A stretch of DNA of 64,000 bases from Lachnospiraceae bacterium (GCA_024694055.1 JAILKC010000055.1:1-64000); one strand, 5' to 3'; counted from the stretch's first letter, positions 38,858 to 49,143 are shown. Translations and numbers: made by a program. Notes: generated by a model not told the origin, from the sequence alone.

Positions 38858-39943
38858 TCAGACATTGTACATTGTCTCGTAATACTTCTGGTAATCTCCG
38901 GATGTCACGTTCTTCATCCAGTCTTCATGATCAAAATACCATCTTATGGTCTTGCGTATTCCTTCCTTGAACATCGTCTCGGGCTCCCAGCCTATCTCAC
39001 TCTTGATCTTATCGGGAGCGATGGCATATCTTCTGTCATGACCCTTTCTGTCTTCCACATATGTGATAAGATCCTTGGTGACATATGCTTTTCTGGGATC
39101 ACTGTCATCAAGTTCCTCGCGAAGGGTGTCTATGATGATATTGACGATCTCGATATTACGTTTCTCATTGTGTCCCCCGATATTGTATGTCTCAAAAAGT
39201 CTGCCCTGCTCCTGTACCATATCGATGGCCTTGGCGTGATCTTCCACATACAGCCAGTCTCTGACATTAAGTCCGTCACCGTATACCGGAAGCTTCTTGC
39301 CGTTAAGCGCATTGTTGATCATAAGCGGAATGAGCTTTTCAGGGAACTGGTAAGGGCCGTAATTGTTACTGCAGTTGGTGATATTGGCCGGGAACTTATA
39401 TGTATCCATATAAGACTTCACAAGCATATCGGAACCTGCCTTACTTGCAGAATACGGACTGTGCGGATCATAGGGTGTAGTCTCATAGAAGTATGCATTG
39501 TCATCATCGGGGAGGGTTCCGTATACCTCATCCGTTGATACATGAAGGAACTTATGATCCGGCTTAAATGTTCCATCCGGAAGTTCCCACGCTGCCTTGG
39601 CTGCGTTTAACATTACGGCTGTACCCATCACATTGGTCTGAACAAATACTTCAGGATTACGTATGCTTCTGTCCACATGGCTCTCAGCCGCAAAATGAAC
39701 CACTCTGTCTATATCCGGATTGTCTGCAAAGATCTTCTCGATCGCAGCCTTATCCGTGATATCCGCTTTAACAAATGAATATCCGGGCTTATTCTCTATG
39801 TCTCTTAAGTTCTCCAAATTGCCCGCATAGGTAAGCACATCCACATTGATGATACGGATATCATCTCCGTATTTCTTAAACATATAATGAATGTAATTAC
39901 TTCCTATGAATCCGGCTCCTCCGGTCACCAAATATGTATGCAT
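38858..39943 (-). CDS. rfbB: dTDP-glucose 4,6-dehydratase
   Basis: YLVTGGAGFIGSNYIHYMF, HFAAESHVDRSI, STDEVYGTL, YSASKAGSDMLV. Confidence 0.97.
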   Translation of the reverse strand: MHTYLVTGGAGFIGSNYIHYMFKKYGDDIRIINVDVLTYAGNLENLRDIENKPGYSFVKADITDKAAIEKIFADNPDIDRVVHFAAESHVDRSIRNPEVFVQTNVMGTAVMLNAAKAAWELPDGTFKPDHKFLHVSTDEVYGTLPDDDNAYFYETTPYDPHSPYSASKAGSDMLVKSYMDTYKFPANITNCSNNYGPYQFPEKLIPLMINNALNGKKLPVYGDGLNVRDWLYVEDHAKAIDMVQEQGRLFETYNIGGHNEKRNIEIVNIIIDTLREELDDSDPRKAYVTKDLITYVEDRKGHDRRYAIAPDKIKSEIGWEPETMFKEGIRKTIRWYFDHEDWMKNVTSGDYQKYYETMYNV

Positions 39944-39964
39944 GTCCTCCTCCTTAAAGAGATA

Positions 39965-42955
39965 TTAATATAACAGGTTCATATCGACATTGCCGCTTAT
40001 TCCGCTTACCTTACCCTTGCTCGAATACTGCCACATATTGTAGCGTCCTGCGTAGGTAGGTGTCGTATTGTACTGGGCAAGCCATATCCTTGCTCCGCCA
40101 AGGGCACCCGGATTAAACTTCTGCTCAAGCCATGTCTTATTGGCATATACGCCTGAAGCATATCCGCTGTTGCTTATTGTCTTGCAGAATGCATTGATAC
40201 ATGCGGTTCTTGTACCGGAATCGATCTTATCGCCTCTTCCGCCGCTGCCTTCCACATCAAGGTATACAGGCATGCTCACGTTATATCCGCTTATAAGTCC
40301 AAGAGTCATCGATGCTTCCTCTATGGCCTCGACTTCATTGGTAGCCTGAGTAAAGAAATATACTCCGACTTTAAGTCCGGCACTCGTAGCACCTTTGATA
40401 TTACTTCTAAATGTAGGATCCTCAATAAGTGCACCCGATGTGGATCCTCTGTATCCACATCTGATGATGACATACGATACTCCGGAATTCCTAACCTTCT
40501 TCCAGTCTATCGAACCGTTCCATTTTGATACGTCTATTCCGAGCGTTCCGCTGCCGGCCTGAAGCTTGCCGTCTGAATCAAAGCTGTACTTCGCACCCTG
40601 TATTACCTGATCTCCGGTCACCTTATTGCCGTTCTTATCAAAGAAATACGTAGCTCCGTCAAGCGTCTGCCAGCCGGTGTACTTATATCCGCCGTCAGAC
40701 TTGGTCACTCTCCTGTAAAGAGTCGGCTTGTGCTCAAGATAGTAACCCACTGTAAGTTTCTGATATGTATTGTCACCTGTCTTACAATACAGTGCCTCAC
40801 CGCTCTTGGTCGTAAGAACCGTCTTATTATTTGCAGCTGATGTAGGCTTGGGTGTCGGTGTGGGCGTAGGCGTAGGTGTCGGCTTGGCCGTTACCGTAGG
40901 CGTAGGCGTCGGGCTAACCGCAGGCGCCGTTGTAGGCGTGGGTGTCGGTGTGGGTGATGGCGTAGGCGACGGTGGTTGAACTGTCTCCTGAGTGGGAGTC
41001 GGCGTAACTGTATTGCCTGACTCTCCCTGGTTATTACCCGGATCTGCGGTAGGACTTGGTGTCGTCCCGCTCTCTTCTGATCCTGATCCGGATCCGGATT
41101 CCGATCCTGAAGGTTCTGTAGGTGTCGGACTGGGGTCACCACCCGTGCCTTCCTGGCCCTGATTATTGTTTTCTTCGCCTCCTTCAGGTGTCGGCGTAAC
41201 CTCATCAGCATATACCTTCGCAGATATATAAGTATCTCTGAATACCCAACCGAACTTATGAAGCAGCTTGTCTACCGTATCAATGCTTGAAAGCTTGAGG
41301 TCATCGGTATTGGTATATTCCACATACTCTACGCCGGTCTCGGTCTTGGTGGATTCTACCCATTCAACCGTATCGGAAAGCTGAGCCTCCACCTGAGTGG
41401 CCTGGGCCGTATCTTCTACAGCCGCGTTAACCTGCGACTCTTTCTTCATCTCGTCTGAGACATCTATCTTCTTATAGTCCGGCGACTCCTTGACCTCGAC
41501 AGACTGAGCCTTGGTATCCACCTTGTAACGGCTTGAGCTGTCAAGAGCCTTCATGGCTACCTTGGCCGTACCTGACTTAATTGACTTGATATAGATGATA
41601 CCGTCCTTGTCATCGTCGGTATACGTCGTAGTCTTGCCGGCCGAATCAGTAACATCCACGGCAAATGCCACACCCGCGATAAGCTTCTTGGTCTTGCCGT
41701 TGGTGAACTTGATCTTAAGATCCTTAACGACTGATGTCATATTAAGGACCACGTTCACATCACCGGTCTCATCTTCTTCCTCTGTCTCATTGTATTCGGG
41801 AAGTTCGGCTTCTTCCTCATCGGGAGTGAAGTCTTCCCAAACCATGTTCTTATTGTCAGCTGCAGCTATAAGCACATTCTGTCCGGCCACTCCAATGCCC
41901 GACAGCTGATTGCCGATAGATGCAAATTCATTCATTCTTGTCTTGCTTGCTCTGGCATTGCTGAACACACTCGCAACGATGATTCCGGCTACTACCACGA
42001 GTATACTTGTAGCGGCAACAACATAATCAAGTGCCGTAAGTCCTGAGAACCACTCGATAAATTTTTCCGCAAAAGTAGGCTCCTTGGGTGCGTTCTTACG
42101 CTCATCCGCAAGTCTTTTTCTGTCTTCTCTGTAATTAAGCGATCTCTCCGCTCTGTATTTAAAGTCCTCATGCGTGGACTCATTCTTCGTCATGTGAGCA
42201 GGGCGCTTTTTCTTCATGACAGGTGCATCAAGATCGACTTTCTTGCCATGTTTGGCCGAATAATCCGTCTTGCCTGCTTTCTTATCCGCAGGAACCGTGA
42301 ACTCTATATCGTCATACATCGCATCGGCATACTTATTATGTCCCTTGCCTTTATCCGATGCTTTATGTGAAGTTCCTGACGAGCTTTTGGCAGTTTTGGT
42401 TGGAACGCCGGCCTGTGTGGTAGCCGCAGACTTGGGAGCAAGTCCCGATTGGTATACGGGCTTCTTTTCAGGCTGAGGCTTGTTGGTTCCCTGCGTGGAA
42501 GATGATCCGCCGCGCTTGGTCCCGGCCTTGGGAGACGCAGCAGTCCCTTTCCTTGCATTTTTTCCCGCAGACGATTTCTTCTTATCATCGCTGCCTATGG
42601 AATCGTACTCGGCCAACATATCAGCTATGTTGCGTTCACTGCCCGCATAACTCTTGGCATAGCTCTTGTCGGAGTTCTTGCCTGATGACTTATCAAGCTC
42701 ATCCTCTATAAGTTCAAGATCAAGCACCTGTGTCCATGTACCTTCTTCAAGCACGGATTCAAGCGCTTCATGAGCCGATGAAGCTTCCTTCTTCTCATTG
42801 ACTTTACTTGGATCTATGCCCTTGGCGCGAAGCTCCTTGGCACGTTGCTCCTCCTGCTTATGCATATAAGCATCAAACGCACTGTATTCCACCTTGGTGC
42901 GTCTGGTGCTGGCATCATCATTAAGATCTACAATATCGATATCATCGTGATTCAT
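39965..42955 (-). CDS. Large membrane-anchored GH25 muramidase: disordered cytoplasmic region, TM, Cna-like domain, TP-rich linker, cell-wall-binding repeats, GH25
   Basis: [116 protein letters not shown]...YLDVEGSGGRGD. Confidence 0.92.
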   Translation of the reverse strand: MNHDDIDIVDLNDDASTRRTKVEYSAFDAYMHKQEEQRAKELRAKGIDPSKVNEKKEASSAHEALESVLEEGTWTQVLDLELIEDELDKSSGKNSDKSYAKSYAGSERNIADMLAEYDSIGSDDKKKSSAGKNARKGTAASPKAGTKRGGSSSTQGTNKPQPEKKPVYQSGLAPKSAATTQAGVPTKTAKSSSGTSHKASDKGKGHNKYADAMYDDIEFTVPADKKAGKTDYSAKHGKKVDLDAPVMKKKRPAHMTKNESTHEDFKYRAERSLNYREDRKRLADERKNAPKEPTFAEKFIEWFSGLTALDYVVAATSILVVVAGIIVASVFSNARASKTRMNEFASIGNQLSGIGVAGQNVLIAAADNKNMVWEDFTPDEEEAELPEYNETEEEDETGDVNVVLNMTSVVKDLKIKFTNGKTKKLIAGVAFAVDVTDSAGKTTTYTDDDKDGIIYIKSIKSGTAKVAMKALDSSSRYKVDTKAQSVEVKESPDYKKIDVSDEMKKESQVNAAVEDTAQATQVEAQLSDTVEWVESTKTETGVEYVEYTNTDDLKLSSIDTVDKLLHKFGWVFRDTYISAKVYADEVTPTPEGGEENNNQGQEGTGGDPSPTPTEPSGSESGSGSGSEESGTTPSPTADPGNNQGESGNTVTPTPTQETVQPPSPTPSPTPTPTPTTAPAVSPTPTPTVTAKPTPTPTPTPTPKPTSAANNKTVLTTKSGEALYCKTGDNTYQKLTVGYYLEHKPTLYRRVTKSDGGYKYTGWQTLDGATYFFDKNGNKVTGDQVIQGAKYSFDSDGKLQAGSGTLGIDVSKWNGSIDWKKVRNSGVSYVIIRCGYRGSTSGALIEDPTFRSNIKGATSAGLKVGVYFFTQATNEVEAIEEASMTLGLISGYNVSMPVYLDVEGSGGRGDKIDSGTRTACINAFCKTISNSGYASGVYANKTWLEQKFNPGALGGARIWLAQYNTTPTYAGRYNMWQYSSKGKVSGISGNVDMNLLY
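40840..41205 (-). repeat. Low-complexity TP/SG-rich linker-coding DNA
   Basis: Encodes SPTPTPTPTTAPAVSPTPTPTVTAKPTPTPTPTPTPKP; DNA runs of ggtgtcggtgtgggcgtaggcgtaggtgtcgg. Confidence 0.85.
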
Positions 42956-43005
42956 AATTACGTTCCCTTAAACTCTCCCTTTATATTCGCGGTCCCCCAA
43001 TCCGC

Positions 43006-44316
43006 TTATCTTCCTATGCTGTAGTATTCTACCCCCGCATCCTTCATGTCTGCTGTCTGATACAGATTCCTGCCGTCATATACAAGCGGTGTACGCATAA
43101 GCTCCTTGTACTTGGCAGGAGCGACATCTCTTATCTCCTTCCACTCTGTAAATACAAAGCAGATATTGGCTCCCTTAAGTGCTTCTTCAGGTGACTCGAC
43201 ATACTTGATCGAGCCTCTCTCGATCTTGCCCTCAGGGAACTGAAGCTTTGCTCTCGGTACACCTGCAGGATCGAATGCATATATATCAGCACCCTGCTCC
43301 AAGAGCATCTTGATATTGTCTACCGCAGGAGCCTCTCTTAAATCATCCGTACCCGCCTTAAATGCAAGTCCGAGTACAGCAACCTTAAGTCCGCTAAATG
43401 TGATCATGCGCTCCTTGGCTTTCTCGTAGAGTCTTAACTTCTGAGTCTTATTGACATCAACTGCCGCCTCCACTGTCTTAAGTTCATATCCGTTCTGATT
43501 GGCCAAGAACTTAAGCGCCTTGGTATCTTTCGGGAAACAGCTTCCGCCGTATCCGATTCCTGCATTTAAGAATCTCTCACCGATTCTTGCATCATAGCTC
43601 ATGCCTTTTGCCACGTCCACTATGTTGGCACCCACAAGTTCGCAAAGGTTCGCTATATCATTCATGTAACTGATCTTAAGAGCCAAGAAATCGTTACATG
43701 CATATTTGATCATCTCAGCGCTTCTTCTGCCTACTGAAACTATGGGCAGACCGAAGGGCTTATATATCTCCATAAGCTTTGCTTCAGCTTCTTTTGACTC
43801 AGTACCGATAATGATCCTGGCCGCATGAAGCGTATCGTGTACGGCTGTACCCTGTGCCAGGAATTCGGGATTGGAAGCCACTTCCACCTTGACATCTCTT
43901 ACAAGGAAATCTTTGATGAACTGCTCCACCTTGTCATTGGTACCGACAGGAACTGTGGACTTAACCACGACAAGAGTGTCATGCTCCACGTTCTCAGCGA
44001 TCTGTCTGCAGACTGTAGCGATATAGCTTAAGTTCGCACTTCCGTCAGGCATCTCGGGAGTACCGACTCCAATAAATATCGCATCCGCATCTCTGTATGC
44101 CGCAGCATAATCCGTAGTATAATGCAGACGGCCCGTCTCATTATTCTTCTTCATGAGTTCTTCAAGTCCCTCCTCGTATATGGGTGAGACTCCGGACTCC
44201 ATGAGTTTTACCTTTTTCTCATCTATATCCACACATGTGACTTCATGACCTTTCTCTGCGAAGCACACGCCTGCGACAAGTCCTACATAACCTGTTCCTG
44301 CTACTGCGATCTTCAT
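43006..44316 (-). CDS. ugd: UDP-glucose/GDP-mannose 6-dehydrogenase
   Basis: MKIAVAGTGYVGLVAGVCFAEKGHEVTCVDID, VVVKSTVPVGTND, NAGIGYGGSCFPKDTKAL, LGLAFKAGTDDLREAPA. Start moved to MKIAVAG from the track's 44388. Confidence 0.96.
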   Translation of the reverse strand: MKIAVAGTGYVGLVAGVCFAEKGHEVTCVDIDEKKVKLMESGVSPIYEEGLEELMKKNNETGRLHYTTDYAAAYRDADAIFIGVGTPEMPDGSANLSYIATVCRQIAENVEHDTLVVVKSTVPVGTNDKVEQFIKDFLVRDVKVEVASNPEFLAQGTAVHDTLHAARIIIGTESKEAEAKLMEIYKPFGLPIVSVGRRSAEMIKYACNDFLALKISYMNDIANLCELVGANIVDVAKGMSYDARIGERFLNAGIGYGGSCFPKDTKALKFLANQNGYELKTVEAAVDVNKTQKLRLYEKAKERMITFSGLKVAVLGLAFKAGTDDLREAPAVDNIKMLLEQGADIYAFDPAGVPRAKLQFPEGKIERGSIKYVESPEEALKGANICFVFTEWKEIRDVAPAKYKELMRTPLVYDGRNLYQTADMKDAGVEYYSIGR

Positions 44317-44335
44317 CTTATCCTCCTTATGATCC

Positions 44336-45259
44336 CTATTTTCTATGATTGAGTCTAATAAGTTCCATTTCAAAATCTTTGCGGTCACGTCTGGCTATAT
44401 TCTGCAGTATAAGCCCCGCAAAGAAACTCTGTACCCCGGCCAAAGCAACGAACCCGCATGCAAAAAGCGTAGGGAATCTGAGCACCTTGCCCGTAGCCAG
44501 AAAATCGATAAATACCGGAATAAAGAATCCTATAGCCATAACCATAAGCACCAACGCTATGGTGCCAAAGAAATGGAAGGGTCTGTATTCCCTGAAAAGT
44601 CTGATGATGGTACCTATCACCTTCATACCGTCCGAATAGGTATTAAGCTTGCTCTCCGATCCTTCCGGTCTGTCTCTGTATTCCACGATCACATTCTCTA
44701 CCTGCATGTTGTTATTCACGGCATGAATGGTCATCTCCGTCTCGATCTCAAAGCCTTTGCTGATCACCGGGAAAGTCTTGACGAACTGATACGAAAAAGC
44801 CCTGTATCCTGTCATGATATCCTTGATGTCGCACTTGAAAAGCTTATTGATGCTCGATCTTACGATACTGTTGCCGAAATTATGGAACGGTCTCTTATTC
44901 TCCGTAAAATATGTGCTGCTGAGTCTGTCTCCGACCACCATATCGGCATTATGCGACAGAACCCTTTCGGCCATCTCAGAAGCAAATTCCATGGGGTAGG
45001 TATCATCACCGTCCACCATGATATAGCAAAGTGCATCTATCTCACGAAACATCCTGCGAATGACATTGCCCTTGCCCTGCATATATTCATGTCTTACTAC
45101 TGCTCCGGCGGCTTCTGCTATCTGCGCCGTCTTATCCGTGGAATTATTATCATATACGTATACCACGGCTTCCGGCAGTGCAGCCAGACTGTCTTTAACC
45201 ACCTTCTCAATTGTCTGTTCCTCGTTGTAACAAGGAATAAGTACAGCTATCTTGTCCAT
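44336..45259 (-). CDS. Glycosyltransferase family 2 (dolichyl-phosphate-type, two C-terminal TMs)
   Basis: KIAVLIPCYNEEQTIEKVVKDSLAALPEAVVYVYDNNSTD, VDGDDTYPMEFASEM, C-terminal TMs. Start placed at MDKIAVL rather than 45298. Confidence 0.9.
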   Translation of the reverse strand: MDKIAVLIPCYNEEQTIEKVVKDSLAALPEAVVYVYDNNSTDKTAQIAEAAGAVVRHEYMQGKGNVIRRMFREIDALCYIMVDGDDTYPMEFASEMAERVLSHNADMVVGDRLSSTYFTENKRPFHNFGNSIVRSSINKLFKCDIKDIMTGYRAFSYQFVKTFPVISKGFEIETEMTIHAVNNNMQVENVIVEYRDRPEGSESKLNTYSDGMKVIGTIIRLFREYRPFHFFGTIALVLMVMAIGFFIPVFIDFLATGKVLRFPTLFACGFVALAGVQSFFAGLILQNIARRDRKDFEMELIRLNHRK

Positions 45260-45359
45260 ATAACCTCCACACCACATCCCCCTGCGGTCATCGATCATCC
45301 ATATATCTTGAACACCGATCTTCTTATTCTACCATATTTGGTGTATAATGGCCAGTTTT

Positions 45360-47240
45360 TTATACTTTCGGACCGCTTTTACGACACAGGGTAAAATAAA
45401 GCGTCACGGGCCACAATATAAAGAACGGGAACATGTATCTGAACAGGCAGAAAGCCGGTGTTGCTATCATGATACTCACCCACAGCAAAACAAGCGGAAT
45501 ATAGGCCGTAATACATCCGGCGTGCCCTGATCTCTCATCATTTGTTTTCCTCTCTTCGCCGTCTGCGTCTTTTCGCGCAAGGAACATATCAAGGCAAAGA
45601 TAAGATATCAGCAACAATACCGCATAGAATTCCATGGCCATACTGCTTAAAATGCAAAGGATCGGAGCCTTTCTCATTCCAAGCATAAGTTTCTCTATAA
45701 CGCCATATAATGACACTCCTGTCACATTCTGTATCACATCGATATTGGATACACCGATCGTATTGTCATCCCATACTCCCTGAGTAGCTACGGTATTGGT
45801 CTCTCCGTAGTGCCAGTATCCGGCAGTCTGCGCAAGATACGCGGCAACATAATCGCCGAAATTCCCCGGCAGAATATGCGCCCAGGCTTTCAAAAACTCT
45901 ATGCTGTGCTCATTAAAGTATTCATCATCAAAAGCCTCATCAAACTTATACGGGTCCACATATCCAAGTTCATATACACGTCTCACCCTGTCATATGGCA
46001 TGATGCCATACAAAAGTTCATCATCTTCATCGCTTAAGATATCATCAAGTTCCCTGTCAGTATGAGTGTCTATCACATATCCCACCTGCTGTAAAGGAAT
46101 CGCCGCAGATTCGGCAAACGACTCCGGTTCTATTCCAAGCGCATTATATGCGACAGTCCTGTATACAAGGAATATAAGTACGGGCGCAGCCACCGTTAAA
46201 AGCACATTCTTAATGCCCATCCTTTTAAAGATGAGCAGTATAACTCCTAATACGACTGCGATCATAAGTCCGTTATTCCTAAGAAGCATCACACCGGATA
46301 GCATCAGTGTGAATACCGCTCTGTCGCTCACAGAAGGCTCCCTTCCCATGTCAATAAGTTTAAGGGTAAGGACTGTAAGTGCACAGGCAAAGAGCACATC
46401 CTTGGTAATGTACATTGAGTACATCGCCATAAACGGATGTATGGCAAAGAATACTGCTGCCACCATACCCGCGATCTTACCGGACCGGCCTTTTTTAATA
46501 AGCCATCCTGCAACATAGCTTAAGGTACAGGCCACAACACACATATGCAAAAATGTAAAGATTCCCATGGAGATCGTAAGATCATTAAGAGGCGAGGTAA
46601 GCTTTATTACGGCATCTATAAGTGCAGTAAAAAATATGGGATGATGATTGGTCCACGGAATATTGCCAAGGCACATATCTATCGATTCGAAAGTATCCTT
46701 GCCGAGATTCCCCGGAAAAAGCGTAAAATAGTATGGCATCCAGCACAAAATGATAAGTGCTGTACGGATAACAAATGTTCTTACGGGCTCATCCTCCGTT
46801 GTCTCATCGTCACCGATATGCCACGTTATTGACTTTGCATATATCACATAAAAAGCAAAAAGTGACACCACTGTCAGTGCCAGCCAATATACTATATCGG
46901 CATCTTCAAGTCGTGTGATCTTCTGTCCCCACACGTCAAAATGTCTGCCTATTATAACGCTTGCAGCGAATATCATGGACACCGGAAGCAGCACCTTAAG
47001 ACACCGCTCACTGTCTCGTCTGCTTAATATGCCAAGTCCGAACATGGTCTTAATACCATAGCTTTTATCCTTAAGTATCAGTCTGTGATCGACCATATTG
47101 ATAATGCAGAATAAAACTGCCATGCTCGCAGGAAGGATGATATCTATATGTGTGATCCCATATCCCGAAACATAAGCCACTCCCGTGACCGTCACATAAG
47201 ACAGTATGAACTTGATGATATTTCTAAGCGCTCTATTCAT
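45360..47240 (-). CDS. Polytopic membrane protein (DUF6020-like, possible GT-C)
   Basis: 626 aa, >10 TM segments, LFPGNLGKDTFESIDMCLGNIPWTNHHPIFFTALI. Confidence 0.7.
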   Translation of the reverse strand: MNRALRNIIKFILSYVTVTGVAYVSGYGITHIDIILPASMAVLFCIINMVDHRLILKDKSYGIKTMFGLGILSRRDSERCLKVLLPVSMIFAASVIIGRHFDVWGQKITRLEDADIVYWLALTVVSLFAFYVIYAKSITWHIGDDETTEDEPVRTFVIRTALIILCWMPYYFTLFPGNLGKDTFESIDMCLGNIPWTNHHPIFFTALIDAVIKLTSPLNDLTISMGIFTFLHMCVVACTLSYVAGWLIKKGRSGKIAGMVAAVFFAIHPFMAMYSMYITKDVLFACALTVLTLKLIDMGREPSVSDRAVFTLMLSGVMLLRNNGLMIAVVLGVILLIFKRMGIKNVLLTVAAPVLIFLVYRTVAYNALGIEPESFAESAAIPLQQVGYVIDTHTDRELDDILSDEDDELLYGIMPYDRVRRVYELGYVDPYKFDEAFDDEYFNEHSIEFLKAWAHILPGNFGDYVAAYLAQTAGYWHYGETNTVATQGVWDDNTIGVSNIDVIQNVTGVSLYGVIEKLMLGMRKAPILCILSSMAMEFYAVLLLISYLCLDMFLARKDADGEERKTNDERSGHAGCITAYIPLVLLWVSIMIATPAFCLFRYMFPFFILWPVTLYFTLCRKSGPKV

Positions 47241-48016
47241 CTGTCTCCATCACCTTTGTTATCTAAAAACTGAAGTGCCACTCTTATGGTCCTAAGCCCC
47301 GTTATCAATAGCGCAGGATGAACCTTATTGGCCAATAGTGCTCTTATCGCCTCCAATACGGAAGTCATGTATGAGCCCATACTTGAATTGCTTGTTCCGC
47401 CATAGTACATGGATATAAGGACTTCATCCACATAACCCAGTCGCCCGCCTTTTTTAAGGATACGAACCATATATTCGTAATCAGCCGAGCAGGTGTAAGA
47501 AGTGTCATAGAGTCCGTATCTGTCATACACGTTTCTTTTCAGCATAAGTGTAGGATGCGCGGGCATCCACCCGCTTAATATGCTGCCTCTTCCCATATGC
47601 CAGTATCTGACCACCTTGTCACCTTCGGCGTACACAAGATCACTGTGCGCCCCAAGTATAACATCAGGATCAGTCACCTTGCGTTCCTCATCTTCTATGG
47701 CTTTAACAAGTTTGGATATGGCATCAGGCTTTGTAAGCCTGTCATTCATGACCTGGAGATACTCACCGGATGCAAGAGCGATGGCATTATTGAGCCCCTC
47801 GTATATACCGCTGTCTTTTTTGACCTCATATACGACCTTATATTTTGAGGAAGCCGCATAATCCTTTATGATATCCATGGTGGCGTCCGAAGAACAGCTG
47901 TCGGCTATACATACCTCTATATCCGGATAATCCTGAGCCTCGATGGAATCAAGAGTTGTGCGAAGTACTGAGGCGCTGTTATATGTAGTTAGCAATAAAG
48001 ATACTTTGGGTGTCAT
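47237..48016 (-). CDS. Glycosyltransferase family 2
   Basis: VSLLLTTYNSASVLRTTLDSIEAQDYPDIEVCIADSCSSDATMDII; overlaps the upstream and downstream genes by 4 bp. Confidence 0.92.
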   Translation of the reverse strand: MTPKVSLLLTTYNSASVLRTTLDSIEAQDYPDIEVCIADSCSSDATMDIIKDYAASSKYKVVYEVKKDSGIYEGLNNAIALASGEYLQVMNDRLTKPDAISKLVKAIEDEERKVTDPDVILGAHSDLVYAEGDKVVRYWHMGRGSILSGWMPAHPTLMLKRNVYDRYGLYDTSYTCSADYEYMVRILKKGGRLGYVDEVLISMYYGGTSNSSMGSYMTSVLEAIRALLANKVHPALLITGLRTIRVALQFLDNKGDGDR

Positions 48017-49134
48017 CTTTTGTCTTTACTCACCTTATTAAATATATCGATGTATGTCCCGGCTGCATTCTCCACATGGAACTTACTGCAGGTCTGTCTG
48101 ATGGCTTCCCTGTTCCAGCCCTTTATAAGGGTCTCCGTAAGCCTGTCTGCCATCATATCCACATCACCCATTGGTACCAGATAGCCGTTCACTCCGTCTG
48201 TTACTATCTCGGCAGGACCCATAGGGCAGTCATATGATACCACCGGCACACCGCAGCCTATGGCTTCTATCAGGCAATTGGGCATACCTTCATAGTTCGA
48301 TGTAAGCGCAACAACAGCTGCATGAGCATATACATTCTCCATATCCGTGCGGATATCATCAAATATTATCCCATCAAGGACACCAAGTCTGTCGGCTTCT
48401 TCTCGTACAGCATCACCAAGCACACCTTTGCCAACCAGTCTTAACTTAACATTAGGGACAGTCTCCCTTACTTTGGCATAAGCTCTCACAAGATCAACCG
48501 GATTCTTCTGCGGATCTATACGCCCTATAAATACGATCTCCTTGGAACTGTCCGTACCGTCAGTTTCGATCTTATCTGTCTTATCTTTGACAAGTAAAAG
48601 AAGCCTTTCATCCACCGGGTTAAATATGACGCTTAACCTATCACCACCTACAAGTCCCATATCAACAAGCTGGTGCCCCATCGCTTCACACTGTGCCACC
48701 ACATGATCCATCTTTTGCAGATTGCTCTGAGCCTTTTTAAGATACTTATCAACGATCGGTGACACACCATCCTCTTTGGTCAGAGTAATATTGGCATTAT
48801 TTAACATCCTGACTATAAGCGGCGTATCTATCAGGTGCAAGTCTCTTAATTTTTGTACTATAACGGCCGCATCATTGCCAAAGACAAGCATAAATGGCGG
48901 CTTATACTTACGCACATACTTATAAAATGGCACAAAGGCATATCTTAATCTGCTCACGCCAAAAGAATGAACCTGCACCGAATCATCCAGATTCTGTGTA
49001 TTGATATCCCCATCAAGATTAAGGACCGCTATATGAACTTCATGGCCTTTGGCCGCCCATGCATTGGCCAGATTGACACATACTCTCTCGGCTCCGCCAA
49101 GATGCATATGTGCAATAAAAACATGAATCACCAT
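48013..49134 (-). CDS. Glycosyltransferase family 4
   Basis: HLGGAERVCVNLANAWAAKGHEVHI, VFIGRIDPQKNPVDLVRAYAKV, SNYEGMPNCLIEAIGCGVPVVSYDCPMGPAEIV. Confidence 0.94.
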   Translation of the reverse strand: MVIHVFIAHMHLGGAERVCVNLANAWAAKGHEVHIAVLNLDGDINTQNLDDSVQVHSFGVSRLRYAFVPFYKYVRKYKPPFMLVFGNDAAVIVQKLRDLHLIDTPLIVRMLNNANITLTKEDGVSPIVDKYLKKAQSNLQKMDHVVAQCEAMGHQLVDMGLVGGDRLSVIFNPVDERLLLLVKDKTDKIETDGTDSSKEIVFIGRIDPQKNPVDLVRAYAKVRETVPNVKLRLVGKGVLGDAVREEADRLGVLDGIIFDDIRTDMENVYAHAAVVALTSNYEGMPNCLIEAIGCGVPVVSYDCPMGPAEIVTDGVNGYLVPMGDVDMMADRLTETLIKGWNREAIRQTCSKFHVENAAGTYIDIFNKVSKDKR

Positions 49135-49143
49135 ACTGTCACA

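Noticed and set aside
44345-45394. 349-aa plus-strand ORF
   Set aside because: Fully antisense to the GT2 gene at 44336-45259; translation is compositionally odd (H/Y/I-rich, no recognisable family) and has no RBS context.
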